23,946 nucleotides of DNA from Deltaproteobacteria bacterium (GTDB lineage Bacteria; Desulfobacterota_B; Binatia; Bin18), in NCBI GenBank assembly GCA_012271025.1, contig JAAXHF010000549.1:1-23946 (forward strand), given 5' to 3'. This document shows, in pieces, positions 17,302-23,946 of this stretch. Position 1 is the stretch's first letter. Every line of letters starts with the position of its first letter. The position numbers and the translations under genes were made by a program. The notes below the pieces were generated by a model. The model searched no databases. It worked only from the letters and a program-made list of their open reading frames with translations, and was not told the origin of the DNA.

Positions 17302-17442
17302 ATGTGGTATCTGTTTGGCGCGTTCAGCGCGTTCTGGTTGATCGTCTTTGTGTATATGTTCTCTCTGTCCCGCCAGCAGGGCCGGCTGTCCCACGAGCTG
17401 GAGACCCTGCGCAAGACGCTGGATGACCGGGGAGAGTCATAA
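17302..17442 (+). CDS. ccmD: Small CcmD-like membrane protein, 46 residues
   Basis: This short gene completes the CcmABCD set. The product begins MWYLFGAFSAFWLIVFVYMF, one membrane segment, followed by a basic, amphipathic helix (SLSRQQGRLSHELETLRKTL). That is the architecture of CcmD, which stabilises the CcmC-CcmE heme complex and its release. The ATG at 17302 follows a CGGGAGAGAAC ribosome-binding region, 18 bases after ccmC. The family is short and poorly conserved, so the call rests on architecture and position. It ends the ccm gene run; no clear terminator is visible in the next 140 bases. Confidence 0.8.
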   Translation: MWYLFGAFSAFWLIVFVYMFSLSRQQGRLSHELETLRKTLDDRGES

Positions 17443-17582
17443 AGGGAGCTGCTTGACTCTGTTTCCATCATCAAGCCTCAAAAATCTTGCCATGATGCTA
17501 TTTTCCTGAAAAACCCCAGACCTCTTCGGTCCGTCTAGACCTTCTCTTGCGACAAGCTTACAGCAACATCCAGCCAGATATT

Positions 17583-17613
17583 TTGACAAAATCTGAATAT
17601 CTGATAATCAGAT
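17583..17613 (+). promoter_or_regulatory. vapBC promoter/operator with 7-bp palindrome
   Basis: A consensus -35 box TTGACA lies at 17583-17588. An exact palindrome, ATCTGAT-A-ATCAGAT, lies at 17599-17613 and ends four bases before the antitoxin ATG. An extra half-site ATCTGA sits at 17591-17596. A possible -10 (GATAAT, 17603-17608) lies inside the palindrome, though the 14-base spacing is short. Such an arrangement fits autorepression by the antitoxin or toxin-antitoxin complex, which is usual for the family. Confidence 0.6.
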
Positions 17614-17616
17614 CAT

Positions 17617-17883
17617 ATGAAGCGACGTATCTCAGCGACTCAAGCCGCCCGAACATTCTCCGACTTGCTTAATCGCGTCTGTTACCGAGGCGAGGAGTTC
17701 ATCGTCGAACGGAGTGGCGAGCCGGTCTGTACAATCTCTCCGGTAAAACCGCTGCAATACACGGGAGCGGAACTTAGAGAGCTTCTCAAATCCCTGCCGA
17801 AACCTGATGCTGGATTCTGGGATAGCGTCGAAGAAGCCACCCATCAGTACTCAGATTTGCCGCAATCCCCATGGGAACGTTAA
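17617..17883 (+). CDS. Type II antitoxin, Phd/YefM-like
   Basis: This is the antitoxin of a type II pair: it binds and silences the PIN toxin encoded next to it and normally represses the shared promoter. The 88-residue product has a Phd/YefM-like N-terminal DNA-binding domain (ISATQAARTFSDLLNRVCY, then EEFIVERSGEPVCTISPV). The acidic, Pro/Asp-containing C-terminal part (KSLPKPDAGFWDSVEEA) would wrap the toxin. The ATG at 17617 has no Shine-Dalgarno sequence and lies four bases from the operator palindrome, so the message may be leaderless or nearly so. The toxin gene overlaps its end by 13 bases. The pair is visibly lower in GC than its neighbours, which suggests acquisition by transfer. Confidence 0.88.
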   Translation: MKRRISATQAARTFSDLLNRVCYRGEEFIVERSGEPVCTISPVKPLQYTGAELRELLKSLPKPDAGFWDSVEEATHQYSDLPQSPWER

Positions 17884-18272
17884 TCGATACCAGCGTCCTC
17901 ATTGCCGCAGAACGCGGACAGCTGGATTTATCAGCTCTCCTCACGACCTATGCGGATGAAAGCTTCGGACTCTCGGCAATCACAGCTACAGAATTGCTCC
18001 ATGGAGTACACCGGGCAAAGACAGCCGCTCAGCGCAGTCGTCGAGAAGCATTTGTTGAAGGACTGTTGGCTCAAATTCCAATCCTTCCCTTTGGCCTGGT
18101 TGCCGCACGTATTCATGCTCGGGTATGGGCGCAATTGACCTCACAAGGAGTCACGATAGGAGCCCACGACCTTCTTATCGCCGCTACTGCTCTGGCAATC
18201 GACTGGCAGATTGTCACTTGTGACGAACGAAGCTTTCCCAAAATTCCCGGACTGTCTGTTATCAAATGCTAG
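17871..18272 (+). CDS. vapC: VapC-family PIN-domain toxin (ribonuclease)
   Basis: VapC toxins are Mg-dependent endoribonucleases, often cutting tRNA or rRNA; the target here is unknown. The 133-residue PIN domain shows the full acidic set: Asp6 in LIDTSVLI, Glu41 in ITATELLHG, Asp100 in GAHDLLIAATA and Asp118 in TCDERSF. It is therefore likely to be active. Its start lies inside the antitoxin gene (13-base overlap), ensuring coupled translation. The cassette sits between the end of the ccm genes and the convergent phosphomannomutase gene. Confidence 0.93.
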   Translation: MGTLIDTSVLIAAERGQLDLSALLTTYADESFGLSAITATELLHGVHRAKTAAQRSRREAFVEGLLAQIPILPFGLVAARIHARVWAQLTSQGVTIGAHDLLIAATALAIDWQIVTCDERSFPKIPGLSVIKC

Positions 18273-18289
18273 ACTCATTCAAGACACTT

Positions 18290-18315
18290 CCCAGCGTGCG
18301 TGTGAGCCCGCTGGG
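18290..18315 (+). terminator. Candidate hairpin after vapC, no T-run
   Basis: A 7-bp stem CCCAGCG/CGCTGGG encloses a 12-base loop, 18 bases after the vapC stop and between convergent genes. It is not followed by a T-run on the plus strand, so intrinsic termination is doubtful. Confidence 0.25.
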
Positions 18316-18388
18316 GCAAACCTCCAAAAAGCTCAGACCAGCTTCGGCCGGCAAAAGTGGGTGACAGAGGTTCGGCCATAGGCGTATT

Positions 18389-19765
18389 TCAGTTCGCGTC
18401 CGATTGTCTCAGCTCCCGCCGTGCCTCCTCCACCAGCCCTTCGACAAAGGTCCGGTACTCGTCCAGCTTGGCCTGGGTCGTGGCCTCAAAGCGCAGGACC
18501 AGAATCGGCTGGGTGTTCGACGCCCGGACCAGTCCCCAGCCGTGCGCAAACCTGACCCGCACTCCGTCGATATCGGTGATGTCATGGCTGCCGCGCAGGC
18601 GCTGGCAGACCCGCTCGGCAAGGGCGAACTTGAGTTCGTCCGGGCAGGGCAGCCGAATTTCGGGCGTGGTCACCGACGGCGGCAGGTCGGCCAGCAGTTG
18701 GCTCAGGTCGGCTCGGCTCAGCAGCTCCAGCAACCGACACGAGGCGTAGATCGCGTCGTCATAGCCGAAATAGCGGTCGGCAAAAAACAGGTGACCGCTC
18801 ATTTCCCCGCCCAGCAGCGCCCCGGTCTCGCGCATCTTGGCTTTGAGCAGCGCGTGGCCGGCTTTCCACATGACGGGCCGCCCACCCCGCGCTGCCACCT
18901 CGTCAAACAGCATCTGGGAACACTTGACCTCGGACACGATCACGGCACCGGGATGGCTGGCCAGAATGTCGCGCGCGAACAGGATCATCAGCTCGTCGCC
19001 CCAGACGATACGTCCGCTCGGATCGACCACGCCGAGGCGGTCGGCGTCGCCGTCGTAGGCCAGGCCGACTTCGGCCTCGGTGTGTGTGACCGTCCGGATC
19101 AGCTGCTCCAGATTTTCGGGCACGGTCGGGTCAGGATGATGGTTGGGGAAATGGCCGTCCAGCTCACAAAACAGCTCCGTCACCCGGCAGCCCAGGGCAC
19201 GAAAGATTGACGGCGCAACCGGCCCGGCGGTCGCATTCCCGGCGTCAACCACGACCGCCAGCTCGCGTTCCAGGCGCCCGAACTGCCGGCTCACAAACTC
19301 CTGGTAGGGACCAATGATCGGAGTCGGAACCTGTCGGCCCTGGCCCGAGGCGAAGTCTTGACGCTCAATCAGAGTCCGCAGGCGCTGAATGTCCCGACCG
19401 TGCAGCGTGACTTTGTCGAGACAGATCTTGAATCCGTTGTGCCCGGCCGGGTTATGGCTGCCGGTGACCTGGATTCCCCCGCCCAGGTCGTAGTGGTGGA
19501 GCGAGAAATACAGCAGCGGCGTCGGACACACCCCGAGATCCAAAACCTCAAGCCCGGTCGCGCACAGACCCTCCCGCAGCGCGGCGGCGTAGCCATCGGA
19601 ACTCAGCCGGCAGTCCCGACCGACCGCAACCCGGCGCTTCCCGCGCGATACGACCAGGCTGCCATAGGCGCGGCCGAGCGCAGACGCGAAGTCGGCATCA
19701 AAATCCCGTTCGGCCAGCCCTCGAATATCGTACTCCCGGAAAATGGCCGGGTTGACACGACTCAT
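18389..19765 (-). CDS. Phosphomannomutase/phosphoglucomutase (AlgC/ManB type)
   Basis: This is an alpha-D-phosphohexomutase that interconverts hexose 6- and 1-phosphates, supplying GDP-mannose or UDP-glucose for exopolysaccharide, LPS or related glycans. It has 458 residues. The catalytic phosphoserine loop TGSHNP is at 101-106 (Ser103), the metal loop DGDADR at 238-243, the sugar-specificity loop GEMSGH at 320-325, and the phosphate-binding loop RASNTQP at 414-420. The N-terminus (NPAIFREYDIRGLAERDF) is typical of PMM/PGM. The start ATG overlaps the pdxA stop (ATGA at 19762-19765), so it is coupled to pdxA and read from the mfd-side operon. Specificity between mannose and glucose cannot be settled by eye. 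Confidence 0.94.
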   Translation of the reverse strand: MSRVNPAIFREYDIRGLAERDFDADFASALGRAYGSLVVSRGKRRVAVGRDCRLSSDGYAAALREGLCATGLEVLDLGVCPTPLLYFSLHHYDLGGGIQVTGSHNPAGHNGFKICLDKVTLHGRDIQRLRTLIERQDFASGQGRQVPTPIIGPYQEFVSRQFGRLERELAVVVDAGNATAGPVAPSIFRALGCRVTELFCELDGHFPNHHPDPTVPENLEQLIRTVTHTEAEVGLAYDGDADRLGVVDPSGRIVWGDELMILFARDILASHPGAVIVSEVKCSQMLFDEVAARGGRPVMWKAGHALLKAKMRETGALLGGEMSGHLFFADRYFGYDDAIYASCRLLELLSRADLSQLLADLPPSVTTPEIRLPCPDELKFALAERVCQRLRGSHDITDIDGVRVRFAHGWGLVRASNTQPILVLRFEATTQAKLDEYRTFVEGLVEEARRELRQSDAN

Positions 19766-20781
19766 GGCCTTGCGCGCGCTCCCGTCCGTGCGATCATGTG
19801 GCCGGCCAGCCGAATTGCGGCTTGCAGGCTGCGGGGGTCGGCCGTGCCGCGCCCGGCAATATCAAAGGCCGTGCCGTGGTCGGGCGAGGTGCGGATGATC
19901 GGCAGACCGATGGTCACGTTCACCCCATCGGTCCACGACAGCAGTTTGAGCGGAATCAGGCCCTGATCGTGGTACTGACAGATCACCGCATCAAACTCGC
20001 CGTTGACCGCCCGGACAAAAACCGAATCAGCCGGCAAGGGACCGGCCACCGACAGGCCCTGCTCAGCCGCCCGTCGAACCGCCGGACTGATCAGACGGTC
20101 TTCCTCATCGCCGAACGCCCCGCCCTCGCCGGCGTGCGGGTTCAGCCCGGCCACGGCCAGGCGCGGTCGGCTCAGACCATGAAAGCGAGCCAGGTGCCGA
20201 GCGGTGAGGACCAGGGTAGTCACGATGCGGCGGCTGGACAGGGCCGCCGCCACCTGGGTGAAGGGAATATGGGTCGTCACCAAAACGACCCGCAGACGGC
20301 TCCCGGCCAGCATCATGCGCACGTCCGGGCTGTGGGTGAGACCGGCCAGCAGCTCGGTATGGCCGGGGTAATCCCGCCCCGCCGCCCGCCACATGGCCTT
20401 GCTGATCGGCGCCGTCACCAGCGCCTGTATGGTCGTATCGCGGGCCAGACCAACCCCGGTCTCGACATAGCGGTAGGACGCCTCGCCGCCGGTCGGGGTC
20501 GGTCGGCCGGGCATCCGGTGTTGAGCCGGGAGGCGCGACAGGGGGATCACCGGCACCACCTCAGGGTCTGGGGGATAGGGCTGGGGCACCGACCAGCTGA
20601 CCGGTCGAAGTGGCAGCTCAAGACGACGGGCGGTTTCAGCCAGGACGCTCAGGTCGCCCAGGACAACCAGACGCAGCCCGGATTCGAGGGTCTGGGCCGC
20701 CTTGAGCACAATCTCGGGGCCAATGCCGGCTGGGTCACCCATGGTGACGCCGACGAGCGGCGGGGCGGAGTGTCCAGGCAC
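19762..20781 (-). CDS. pdxA: 4-hydroxythreonine-4-phosphate dehydrogenase PdxA
   Basis: PdxA oxidises 4-phosphohydroxy-L-threonine with NAD(P) in the DXP-dependent pathway to pyridoxal phosphate. From the GTG at 20781 it has 339 residues. The start motif is VGVTMGDPAGIGPEIVLKA. The divalent-metal histidines are visible as His141 (YPGHTELLA), His216 (LNPHAGEGG) and His271 (CQYHDQGLIPLK). The GTG at 20781 is chosen because AAGGG lies about nine bases upstream and the protein then begins close to the family start; another GTG at 20811 lacks such a site and would add ten residues. It is followed by the phosphohexomutase with an ATGA overlap and lies 36 bases after the SurA-like gene. Confidence 0.95.
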   Translation of the reverse strand: MPGHSAPPLVGVTMGDPAGIGPEIVLKAAQTLESGLRLVVLGDLSVLAETARRLELPLRPVSWSVPQPYPPDPEVVPVIPLSRLPAQHRMPGRPTPTGGEASYRYVETGVGLARDTTIQALVTAPISKAMWRAAGRDYPGHTELLAGLTHSPDVRMMLAGSRLRVVLVTTHIPFTQVAAALSSRRIVTTLVLTARHLARFHGLSRPRLAVAGLNPHAGEGGAFGDEEDRLISPAVRRAAEQGLSVAGPLPADSVFVRAVNGEFDAVICQYHDQGLIPLKLLSWTDGVNVTIGLPIIRTSPDHGTAFDIAGRGTADPRSLQAAIRLAGHMIARTGARARP

Positions 20782-20817
20782 GCACTTACCCTTCGCCCAG
20801 GCCGGGGGCACCGGGCG

Positions 20818-22350
20818 CTAAAACCACGGCAGCCGAAAGCCTCCGTCCTCTTCCTCGCCAGCCTGGGCAGCGGGAGCAGCCTGCTCGGCCGCAGTCGTTG
20901 CGACCTCCTCGCTTTCTTCCTCTTCGTCATCCGCAAACAGACCGCTCAAGAGACCCGGATCTTTGGGCTGGTCCTGGGGCTGATTCTGAGGCTGATTCTG
21001 GGGCTGATTCTGGGGCTGAGCCTGGCCGTCGAGCGCGGCAACCTCGGCCTCCGCATCTTCCTCGACCTCGTCATCCGCAAACAGACGGCTGAAGAAACCC
21101 GGTTCTTCGGGCTGCTCCGGCTGATCCTGGGGCTGATTCTGAGGCTGATTCTGGGGCCGAGCCTGGCCGTCGAGCGCGGCAACCTCGGCCTCCGCATCTT
21201 CCTCGGCCTCGTCACCGGCAAACCAACGGCTGAAGAAACCCGGCTCTTCGGGCTGGTCCTGGGGCTGCTCCTGGGCAACAGGCGTGGCCGCGTCCTCCTC
21301 CTCAGCGTAGGCGGCCTCTTCGTCCAACAGGTCGTCCTCAAGCTCCTGAGCCTCCCGGACACGCTGAACACCCGTGTAGGGCACCCCTTCCGGGTCGGTG
21401 AGAAAATCCTCGATATGGTGACGGAAGCGCAGGTCGTCCTGGAACCAGCGGCGGTAGCGCTTGCTCAGCTCCGTGCTGTAGAGCTCAGTCCGGATCTCTT
21501 CCTGCACCTCGGCCAGCGGTTTCACCCCTTCGGTGTCGCGCTCTTCGACCTTGATCAGATGGACGCCAGCCGGAGTCAGAAAAGGCTGGCTGATCGTTCC
21601 CTCGGGGATCGAAAAGGCGATCCGTTCGATGTCGGAGTCCATCTGGCCGCGCTCAAAAAACCCCAGGTCTCCGCCCTGGTCCGCGCCCGGCCCGAGGGAA
21701 TAGGTCGAGGCCAGGATCGAAAAATCCTCCCCGCGGACGGCCCGGCCGTGCAGGGTCTCCATCAGGGTCGTCATTTTCAGCTCCTCGTCCGCCCCGGCGC
21801 CGGGCGACAGAGGCAGAAAAATATGCCGGATACGAACCTGGTCGGGGGTAGCATAGTCCTCGCGATGCGCCTCGTAATGGCGCTGGACAGCCTCATCGGG
21901 AACACTGACCCGAGAGCCGACCTCCTTATTCATCAACAGCGCCTGCTCAATTTCCTGAGCAATCTGTTTGCGGTACTGCTCCATGCTCAAGCCCTGGTCG
22001 GCCAGGGCCGCTTCCAGCTGTTCGTCGTCCAGACCGCCCTGGTTCTTGATCCGTTCGATATAGCTGTCGATATCCACGGCTTTGGCCCGCAGTCCCTGTG
22101 TATCAACCTCATTCTCGATCATTTTGTTCATGAGCAATGCGTCCAGAAAGTCGCGCTGGCTCATGTCGGCCGTTCCCTGAGGATACATCATGGCCGCCCG
22201 GTCGTTCATCTGACCACTGTAGGCCTCGAGTTCCCGCAGCGTGACCGGCTGCCCGTCAACGGTAGCCACGATACGGTTGATGGTTTCGGCCTGCCCTATT
22301 GTTGCGGTGGCCAGGACGGCAAATACACAAGCGAGTCTCTTCATTATCAT
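20818..22350 (-). CDS. SurA-like parvulin peptidyl-prolyl isomerase with repetitive acidic tail
   Basis: This is a periplasmic foldase of the SurA/PrsA/PpiD type, expected to help fold outer-membrane or exported proteins. It has 510 residues. A signal peptide (KRLACVFAVLATATIGQA, cleaved near residue 21) is followed by a SurA N-terminal chaperone domain (about 22-165, INRIVATVDGQPVTLRELE). One parvulin domain follows, about 168-272, with VRIRHIFLPLSPGA, DQGGDLGFFERGQM and FLTPAGVHLIKVEE. The last 150 residues are unusual: an acidic tail with a 47-48-residue repeat carrying PGFFSRWF-type aromatic motifs and Asn-Gln-Pro-Gln runs, ending GFRLPWF. The ATG at 22350 has GGGAG just upstream; an ATG two codons on is also possible. 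It lies 39 bases after mfd. Confidence 0.9.
   Translation of the reverse strand: MIMKRLACVFAVLATATIGQAETINRIVATVDGQPVTLRELEAYSGQMNDRAAMMYPQGTADMSQRDFLDALLMNKMIENEVDTQGLRAKAVDIDSYIERIKNQGGLDDEQLEAALADQGLSMEQYRKQIAQEIEQALLMNKEVGSRVSVPDEAVQRHYEAHREDYATPDQVRIRHIFLPLSPGAGADEELKMTTLMETLHGRAVRGEDFSILASTYSLGPGADQGGDLGFFERGQMDSDIERIAFSIPEGTISQPFLTPAGVHLIKVEERDTEGVKPLAEVQEEIRTELYSTELSKRYRRWFQDDLRFRHHIEDFLTDPEGVPYTGVQRVREAQELEDDLLDEEAAYAEEEDAATPVAQEQPQDQPEEPGFFSRWFAGDEAEEDAEAEVAALDGQARPQNQPQNQPQDQPEQPEEPGFFSRLFADDEVEEDAEAEVAALDGQAQPQNQPQNQPQNQPQDQPKDPGLLSGLFADDEEEESEEVATTAAEQAAPAAQAGEEEDGGFRLPWF
20923..21261 (-). repeat. Tandem 47-codon repeat in the SurA-like tail
   Basis: Three units are seen in the protein. 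Unit 1 starts near residue 364, unit 2 near 408 and a degenerate third near 459. Each has a Gln-Asp-Gln-Pro start, an aromatic core (PGFFSRWFAGDE, PGFFSRLFADDE, PGLLSGLFADDE), an acidic Glu/Ala stretch and an Asn-Gln-Pro-Gln linker of varying copy number. At DNA level a long nearly identical block repeats with a period of 141 bases (for example CCTGGCCGTC at 21021 and 21162), suggesting recent duplication. Confidence 0.9.
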
Positions 22351-22389
22351 CTGTCTCCCGAGGTTGAGCGCGTGGCAGACGCCCCTGGG

Positions 22390-23946
22390 CTAACACGACT
22401 CGCCCAGGTCGTGCAAGAGTGTCTTGACCGACCGGATGACATCCTCGCTCGGCTTGAGCCCCAGGCTGAGACGCAGGTCGGGCGTCAACTGCGCGGGCCG
22501 CTTGTCGTACTCAATGAAGGCGACCAGCCGCTCGGGCTTGATCGGCGAATCGGGGTGAAAATGGATCGTGACCGACTCGGCGCGTTTTGAGACGGCGGTG
22601 ACCAGACAGGCGCGCAAGACCCGACGCAGGTCCATCACCTCAATCAGCGACAAGACGAGTTCGGGCAGAGGGCCGAAACGGTCTTCCAGCTCCTCGCCGA
22701 GTTCCTCCAACTCGTCCCGGGCTTCGACATTCGCCAGCCGCTTGTAAAACACCAGACGCTGATTGACGTCCGGGATATAGGCTTCGGGAATGTAGGCCGG
22801 AATACCGAGCTGAATCTCGGGTTCAATCTGAACCGTGATTCGCCCGCCTCTGAGTTCGGTGACGGTTTCTTCCAGCATCTGGGCGTACAGCTCGAAGCCG
22901 ACCGCAGTGACATTGCCCGACTGTTCTTTGCCCAGCAGGTTGCCGGCACCCCGGATTTCCAGGTCGTGGGCGGCCAGGCGAAAGCCGCCGCCAAGATCGT
23001 CCAGCTCCTCAAGCACCTCCAGACGCCGGCTGGCGTCCTTGGTCAGCCGGTGCTGGCCGGGGATCAGCAGGTAGGCAAAGGCGCGTTGGGCGGCGCGGCC
23101 GACCCGACCGCGCAGCTGGTACAGTTGGGCCAGACCAAACTGGTCGGCCCGGTTAATAATGATCGTGTTGGCAGTCGGAATATCAAGACCCGACTCAATG
23201 ATCGAAGAGCACAGCAGCAGGTTGGTCCGGTGGTGCAGGAAGTCGAGCATGACCGTTTCGAGGTCGCGCTCGGCCATCTGCCCGTGGCCAACCGCCAGGC
23301 TGGCCTCGGGCACCAGCGCCCGCAGCTGGTCGGCCATGCGCTCAATCGTCTCCACCCGGTTATGCACAAAAAAGACCTGGCCTCCCCGCTCCAGTTCACG
23401 CAGGATGGCAGACCGGATCAGATCCTCGTCAAAGCGCGTCACATAGGTCCGAATGGCCTGACGGTCGACCGGTGGCGTCTCGATCACACTCAGGTCGCGC
23501 AGACCGATCAGGCCCATGTTGAGGGTCCGGGGAATCGGCGTGGCGGACAGGGTCAGCACGTCGACCAGGTGGCGCAGCTTCTTGATCTTTTCCTTGTGCA
23601 CCACCCCGAAGCGGTGTTCTTCGTCAATCACGATCAGGCCCAGCCGTTTGAACACAATGTCTCGCTGCAACAGCCGATGGGTGCCGATGACGATATCGAC
23701 CCGGCCGTCGGCCAGGCCGCGCACCACGGCTCTGGCGTCCTGGGCCGAACGAAAACGGTTCAACACCTCGACCCGCACCGGATAGTCGGCAAAGCGGCGG
23801 GCAAAGGTTTCAGCGTGCTGCTGGGCCAGGACTGTGGTCGGCACCAGCACCGCCACCTGCTTGCCGCCCAGCACGCTCAGGAACGCGGCCCGCAGAGCGA
23901 CCTCGGTTTTTCCGTAGCCAACGTCGCCGCACACCAGCCGGTCCAT
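22390..23946 (-). CDS. mfd: Transcription-repair coupling factor Mfd, C-terminal part (5' end outside window)
   Basis: Mfd is a DNA translocase that removes stalled RNA polymerase and recruits UvrA for repair. Only the last 518 codons are present; the N-terminal UvrB-like and RNA-polymerase-binding domains lie beyond 23946. The helicase motifs are complete from Walker A onward: CGDVGYGKTEVALRAAF at the edge, DEEHRFGV (Walker B), LSATPIPRTLNMGLIGLRDL, and motif VI GRVGRAAQRAFAYLL. The TRCF C-terminal domain follows, with IPEAYIPDVNQRLVFYKRLA. It ends at a TAG at 22390 and is followed by the SurA-like gene. The first Met in the window is internal and not a start. Confidence 0.97.
   Translation of the reverse strand: MDRLVCGDVGYGKTEVALRAAFLSVLGGKQVAVLVPTTVLAQQHAETFARRFADYPVRVEVLNRFRSAQDARAVVRGLADGRVDIVIGTHRLLQRDIVFKRLGLIVIDEEHRFGVVHKEKIKKLRHLVDVLTLSATPIPRTLNMGLIGLRDLSVIETPPVDRQAIRTYVTRFDEDLIRSAILRELERGGQVFFVHNRVETIERMADQLRALVPEASLAVGHGQMAERDLETVMLDFLHHRTNLLLCSSIIESGLDIPTANTIIINRADQFGLAQLYQLRGRVGRAAQRAFAYLLIPGQHRLTKDASRRLEVLEELDDLGGGFRLAAHDLEIRGAGNLLGKEQSGNVTAVGFELYAQMLEETVTELRGGRITVQIEPEIQLGIPAYIPEAYIPDVNQRLVFYKRLANVEARDELEELGEELEDRFGPLPELVLSLIEVMDLRRVLRACLVTAVSKRAESVTIHFHPDSPIKPERLVAFIEYDKRPAQLTPDLRLSLGLKPSEDVIRSVKTLLHDLGESC

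Noticed and set aside
17494..17543. Terminator after the ccm genes
   Set aside because: GACC/GGTC and GTCTAGAC are short competing palindromes with no T-run after them.
18329..18344. Terminator for the phosphomannomutase operon on the minus strand
   Set aside because: The stem is only 5 bp (AAGCT/AGCTT) with a short T-run; too weak to call.
20923..21261. CRISPR-like spaced repeats
   Set aside because: The repeats are in frame within a coding sequence, about 140 bases in period, and are degenerate copies with related linkers rather than unique spacers.
19798..22590. 930-codon open frame on the plus strand with Leu-Ile-Leu-Gly repeats
   Set aside because: It is antisense to pdxA and the SurA-like gene; the repeats are the complement of the Asn-Gln-Pro-Gln codons in the SurA tail.

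Overview
This window is GC-rich bacterial chromosome, densely packed, with no gene-free stretch longer than about 230 bases. The gene orders ffh-rpsP-khpA-rimM-trmD-RNA methyltransferase-rplS and mfd-SurA-like-pdxA, together with a CxxxY-type CcmE, resemble what is seen in deltaproteobacterial (Desulfobacterota-like) and neighbouring uncultured lineages. This is an inference from gene order and motifs; the species cannot be named from the sequence. The organism is Gram-negative in build: it has a SurA-type periplasmic foldase and system I cytochrome c maturation.

Region by region: (1) 95-6909, plus strand: a tightly coupled run of seven genes around a GlmL/MutL-type ASKHA ATPase. It contains a small soluble protein, the ATPase, a barrel-sandwich/KOW-like protein, a signal-peptide-bearing DUF6754-type membrane protein, two polytopic membrane proteins, and a two-TM protein with a large external domain. 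No glutamate mutase catalytic subunit is present. This is the least explained part of the window and the best candidate for an undescribed membrane system. (2) 6894-11450, minus strand: the translation and secretion operon ffh-rpsP-khpA-rimM-trmD-SPOUT methyltransferase-rplS. (3) 11569-17442, plus strand: cytochrome c maturation genes ccmE-ccmF-ccmH-ccmI-like, then (after a cold-shock gene on the opposite strand) ccmA-ccmB-ccmC-ccmD-like. No ccmG is seen. (4) 17583-18272: a VapBC-type toxin-antitoxin cassette of lower GC with a palindromic promoter/operator. (5) 18389-23946, minus strand: mfd (5' end outside the window), a SurA-like PPIase with a repetitive acidic tail, pdxA, and a phosphomannomutase/phosphoglucomutase gene.

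How the parts relate: region 2 makes ribosomal proteins, rRNA/tRNA modification and assembly factors, and the SRP GTPase that targets membrane proteins. Region 3 exports heme and attaches it to periplasmic c-type cytochromes, which implies a respiratory metabolism. Region 5 couples DNA repair (Mfd), outer-membrane protein folding (SurA-like), vitamin B6 synthesis (PdxA) and sugar-phosphate supply for surface polysaccharide. Region 1 probably forms one complex at the inner membrane. Its likely topology (cytosolic ATPase and DUF6754 domain, exported Fn3-like and soluble domains) is deduced from hydrophobic segments and flanking charges only.
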